Source of the DNA: Euryodendron excelsum
Lineage: Eukaryota > Streptophyta > Magnoliopsida > Ericales > Pentaphylacaceae
NCBI GenBank assembly: GCA_033060915.1
Contig: CM065379.1
Coordinates: 22,881,318 to 22,945,317, forward strand
DNA: 64,000 nt
Direction: 5' to 3'
Under the pieces are notes generated by a model. The model was not told the DNA's origin, ran no database searches, and saw only the letters and a list, made by a program, of their open reading frames with translations. Positions 60,084-64,000 of the stretch are shown in pieces. Position numbers and translations under genes: made by a program. Numbering within the stretch: the stretch's first letter is position 1; every line of letters begins with the position of its first letter.

Positions 60084-63000
60084 GTCGTGTCCAGATTTTG
60101 CGCACTCAAGAAAATAGGTTGTTTGGCAACTTTTCGAAAATAGTTAAGCCCTTTTTTGAAAATAACTCCATTTTGGTCTTTGAAAACAGTGATCTAGGTT
60201 CAGAGGTTGGTTACGTGTAAGGAAAACCCACTAAGCCATCATCCCACCCTGCCCTTGCGGTACCTACATGTCTATTCCCCCTAGATTCAGCCATTAGAGT
60301 CTTCAATTAATATATGTCCAAAACTATACGCTTTAGAAAAGAATTTTTAAAAGAATGATGCATGATATGTAAGTGCAAGAAAAGAGTTTAACTTTATAAA
60401 TAGACTTGGAAAAGAAATTTGTGGTTTGAAAAGACTTGATTTGAAAATAAGAGTTAAGTTTTAAAAGAAGAGTTTTAGAAATGAAAAATAGGGATTTGAA
60501 AATAGATTTTTAGAATTAGAAATTTGAAATAGATTATGAAATTGGAAACTTGAAGAAGATTGTAGAATTGGAGATTTAAAAAAAAGTTATGACCGCATCC
60601 ATGAGGGTTGCCTACGTATCACTTTTGAGGAATCAGGTCAGTCATAGTTCAGCAAGAGTCTGATAAAAAATAGAAGGTTTGATTTGAAAAAGATATTTTG
60701 ATTTGAAAAAGGATATGATTTGAACTTAGAATAGAATATTTGAAATTGCAATTTGGAATTGAAAGATTAGGAAATTGATTTGGAACGATGGAACTTGGAA
60801 GAAGGATTTGGACTTATTTTGGAAAGATTGAGATTTGGAAAACCTAAACTTAAGAAAGATAGGATTTAGGAGGGACTTGAGATTAAGAAAGATTTGACTC
60901 GAATGTTAGACTTGGACGATTAGGGAAAGATTGGATTTAAGAAATGTTCAAATTAAGAAAGTTTCAAAATAAGAAAATTTCTTTTTAGGAAAGTGTCATT
61001 TCAGGAAATATTTTGAATTAGGAAAGTTTCATTTTAGGAAAGATTTCGAATTGGGAAAGTTTAAAATAGGAACGGTTTTGAAATTGGAAAGTTTCAAATA
61101 AGGAAAGTTTTACCTTAGGAAAGTTTCGAATTTAGAAAGTTTTGAATTTGGAAAGATTTGAAATTTAGAAAGGTTTAAATTTTTTAGAAAGATTTGAAGT
61201 TTGAGTTTTAGAAATTTTTAAAATTAGGAAAGATTTGAGTTTAAGAAAGATTTTGAAAATTCAAATTTAGAAAGTTAAAATTTGGAAAGGTATGAAATTA
61301 AGAAAGGTTGGAATTATAAAAGATTAAGAAGCTTAAAGTTAAGAAAAGATTTGAAAGTTTAAGTTTTGGAAACTTAAGATTTAGAAAAGTATGAGATTAG
61401 GAAGGAGTGGATTAGGAAAGATTTAGATTAGGAAGGATTGAGACTCCTATTTCCTAAAACAAAAGAAAGGATTTTGTTTCTAAAAAGAGATGATTTGATT
61501 TGGATCTAGTTTCTTAAATGGGAGATTGGATTTGATTTCCTAAAGGGAAGATTGGATTGGACATGCAATTGGAAAGATGAAGTTTTGAAAATCCTAGATT
61601 TGGAAGTCTATAGTTTTGGAAATTTATGATTTTGATGTACAAAAAGGAGATTTTGGAAACCTAAGTTTCGAGGTGAGATTAGAAATCATGTTTTAGGAAT
61701 GAAAATTAGGGCTTCCTAATCATGGCTCTAGGGTTTGACTTGGACTCCAAGGAAAATGATTTTGGAAAGTGAATTTCGTGGGAAAGAAGATTTATAGAAG
61801 GAGATCTTAAAAAGGAATTTTTAGAAAGTGATTTGGAAAAGAGAGTTTTTAGGAAAGAGATTTTTAGAAAAAGTTCTTAGGAAAGAGATTTTAAAAAAGA
61901 AAGGAGATTGAAGAGATTCTTTAGAAAGTATGTTGGAAAAGAGATTTTTAAGAAGATTTTAAAAAAGAGGTTTTGAAAAGTAAGTTTGAAAAGCAATTTG
62001 GAAAGGTATAAAATATGAACTTTTACAAGCCTCTAAAAATATCACACTTTCCTAGAACGATTCTAACTATAAGAAGGTTAGAACCATTCTAGGATTGTGG
62101 TTTTAAAAAACAACAAGGATTTGAAAATATGGACCAAATTAGTCACTTTAAATGTAACATTTTCCTAAAGCAATCCTAACCATGGAATGGCTAGAATCAC
62201 CTTAGGATTGTGGTTTCGAAAATAAGTTTTGAAGAAGAAGATTATAACACAAGTTTTGAAAAACAATTTTCGACGCAAGTTTTGAAAACAATTTTTGAAG
62301 AGATGCATGATCATGATATGCACAATACAAGTTGGGGTCGTGAACATACAAGGTTAAAGGATTCACCACCTAATCAAGGGGGCCGAACCGACGTGGTCTC
62401 CAGGTAGACTAAGAGAAAGCCCCCGACACGATGACTTTCAATAGCCTAATCGTACACATGAACCGGGGAGTCACTTGTTTCAAGCATGCAAGAAAGGGGG
62501 ATAGAAGATGGGGGATTAAAATAGAAGAAAACCCAAGTGGGTTAGGAGAGAGAAAAGAGAGGGGAGAATTGGCTAAACGTAAATAGGAAGCCTACCTTGT
62601 GTCTTCTTTTATTTTCTTGGTTTTATTTGCCTGCTTTACTTCGGTCTTCGCTTTACTTTGGGTCGGTCTTCGAGAGCTTACTTTGATCTTCAAGAGCTTT
62701 GGAGTTACATCACTTCAAGTCTTCAATGGAGACTTTGGAAGTGTATATAAGTGTATGAGAGTGTATGTATACTAGGGTTTAGTGTATGAGGGCTAGGGCT
62801 TGGAAAACCTTAAGAAGACTAGGGTTTGGGGAGGCTACGAGCTTTGTGTATCGAAGAGGAGAGTTTTTAGACTGAGTTTGCGGACCTTTTTCACACTGGA
62901 AGAGGCTCTGTATTTATAGACAGAGGATTGACCTAGCGCTTATTGCAGTGGCGCCAGGCCAAATTTTGGCTTAGCGCCACTGCTAAAGGCGCCAGCCACT

Positions 63001-63727
63001 TGAGAAAGTTTTAAGGTCGGCAAGCAATGTATCATCAGAAGATTTGGGTGCCTGTACTAGTCACTACAATACAATTTTTAGCCCGGCTTCACTAGGAGTA
63101 ACTCTAGAAGGTCTGAGAATGGTTTGAAGGGCCGGAAATGGCCCGGAAGGCCGGAAAGGGGCAGGAACCCTTAGAATAGTGTCCCGGGGGCAGTAGACTT
63201 AAAGAAAGATGTCACGATTTGTTGAAAGAGTTGACCGGGCCTTTAGGGGCAAAACGGTCAATCGGGCCAGAAAGCTGCTAGGACGGACTCAGAATATCCC
63301 AAAAGAAGACTCGAGACATGAAAACATTACCTAGAATGTTCCAGGAGATTACCAGCTTGATACCCAAAGTCGGTATAGTTGGAAGAGGCGACCGGCCCAC
63401 TAAGGGCAAAATGGTCATTTTGCATCAGGTTTGTCGGAACTGACTCGGAAAGATCTAAGAATGTAATGGAAGGTCGGGAATACTATAAGAAGCATTCTTG
63501 GGAGGTTACCGGTTTGATACCCAGAGCCGGTGTGGTTCCCGAGGCTTTCGGATACCTAGGGGCAAAATGGTCATTTAGCCTAAAGTGGGCCCTATGGGAC
63601 TGGAAAGCAACTAGTGGACTAAATTGGAGTTTAGAAGTTGGGTTAGAGTCTGAATAGGCATGTGATGTGTAAAAGTAAGCCCAGTCAAGCCAGAGATTGC
63701 CGAGCGGGCAAAAATGGGGTGCTTACA
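60084..63727 (-). mobile_element. Solo LTR S4 in the antisense-ORF intron
   Basis: A 3644-bp LTR from tgtcgtgtcc to gtgcttaca with perfect TSD CCTAC (60079-60083 and 63728-63732). It is shorter than its relatives partly because about 240 bp near the low end, including the hairpin and PBS-like motif, is deleted at about 60105-60115. TATA is at 62911-62918, dyads at 62935-62995. Confidence 0.92.
62911..62918 (-). promoter_or_regulatory. LTR TATA box (S4)
   Basis: tatttata on the plus strand in the conserved context gaggctctgtatttatagac. Confidence 0.75.
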
Positions 63728-63909
63728 CCTACACAAGCAATTTTCTAAATCTTGCAAGAAACCCTTTCATAGAACATGCAAAATTATCCCAAATACACTC
63801 AAGTAATCACCAAATCACAACAATAATCCACCCATTGTGTTCTAAACATCCTAAAACATAAATTTACACTAGTTATATGCAAAATCAACGGATTTTTAAA
63901 AAATCTAAC

Positions 63910-64000
63910 CTTTGAGTTTTTCAGCAAAAACGAGCTTTTTTGAAAGAATTTTGCGACAATGTCAACTTTCAGTAAGTACCCGGCATTCCTTGATATACTC
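63910..64000 (-). other. Upstream exon or promoter side of the E3 antisense ORF
   Basis: Sequence upstream (in sense) of the candidate donor. It is cut by the window edge, so neither a promoter nor the E3 3' LTR can be seen. No dyad block of the LTR type is visible in these 91 bases. Confidence 0.35.

Larger units (their letters stand above)
58842..63909 (-). other. Candidate 5'-UTR intron of the E3 antisense ORF
   Basis: Sense donor caaag|GTTAG at 63909-63908 and acceptor cttttcAG at 58843-58842. Removing S4 and one TSD copy leaves about 1.42 kb. Interior sequence is AT-rich and includes a 100-bp minisatellite. GTTGATTTTG lies shortly after the donor, as in the E2 intron. Confidence 0.5.

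Noticed and set aside
1..64000. CRISPR-like array among the many short repeats
   Set aside because: The repeats are degenerate LTR subrepeats without constant repeat and unique spacers, and the sequence is plant.

Overview
The window is plant nuclear DNA, almost certainly from a large, repeat-rich angiosperm genome. It consists almost entirely of nested LTR retrotransposons. I recognise no intact host gene, no rRNA or tRNA gene and no CRISPR array. The dominant family has unusually long LTRs (about 4.3-5.3 kb, sense ends TGTAAGC...GACA). It has 5-bp target-site duplications (TSDs), a primer-binding site (PBS) that looks like tRNA-Arg, a decayed Ty3/gypsy-type gag, and an extra antisense ORF near the 3' end. 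This fits the Tat clade (Ogre/Grande/Retand-like) of Ty3/gypsy. The clade assignment is inference from structure.

Layout, oldest to youngest. (1) A minus-strand LTR fragment (29471-30559) is the host of two later insertions. (2) Element E1 (minus) covers 1507-29470: broken gag (1507-2396), leader, PBS (3939-3957) and 5' LTR (3960-29470, about 4.33 kb of its own sequence). Its gag is cut at 1506 by another LTR (1-1506). Its 5' LTR carries a Ty1/copia-type solo LTR (5670-7241) and the whole of element E2. (3) E2 (minus, 9125-28724, perfect GTGAT TSD) has both LTRs, a PBS at 19802-19820 and a duplicated leader. On the opposite strand it carries an antisense ORF with a 5'-UTR intron (13062-15000). 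Its 5' LTR holds solo LTR S1 (21418-25684). (4) Element E3 (plus) starts at 30560. Its 5' LTR (to about 44406) contains an unrelated LTR element T1 (33702-37420) and solo LTR S2 (39475-44249). Its leader (44428-45558) is interrupted by a tangle of LTRs (45559-55711, with S3 nested at 50150-54919) and a copia-type LTR piece (55712-57307). E3's antisense ORF is on the minus strand at 57314-58840, and the ORF's 5'-UTR intron holds solo LTR S4 (60084-63727).

How the parts fit: E2 and E3 lie in opposite orientations, yet each carries the extra ORF antisense to its own LTRs, at the 3' side of the internal region, with an acceptor directly before the ATG and an aligned donor far upstream. The ORF in E3 shows plant-mobile-domain-like motifs and keeps one reading frame over 509 codons despite nine nonsense codons. 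No protease, reverse transcriptase or integrase remnant is visible, so every element here is dead or non-autonomous.

The LTRs are modular. In sense order they hold: U3 tandem arrays (80 bp and about 157 bp units), repeated CACT-AGG-AGTG / GGCGCC dyads, a TATAAATA box, a conserved donor-like CAAG|GTAGG, a very long polypyrimidine tract of degenerate CTTTCCTAA-type units, and a conserved 8-bp hairpin next to a PBS-like TGGCGACTCC just before the 3' end.
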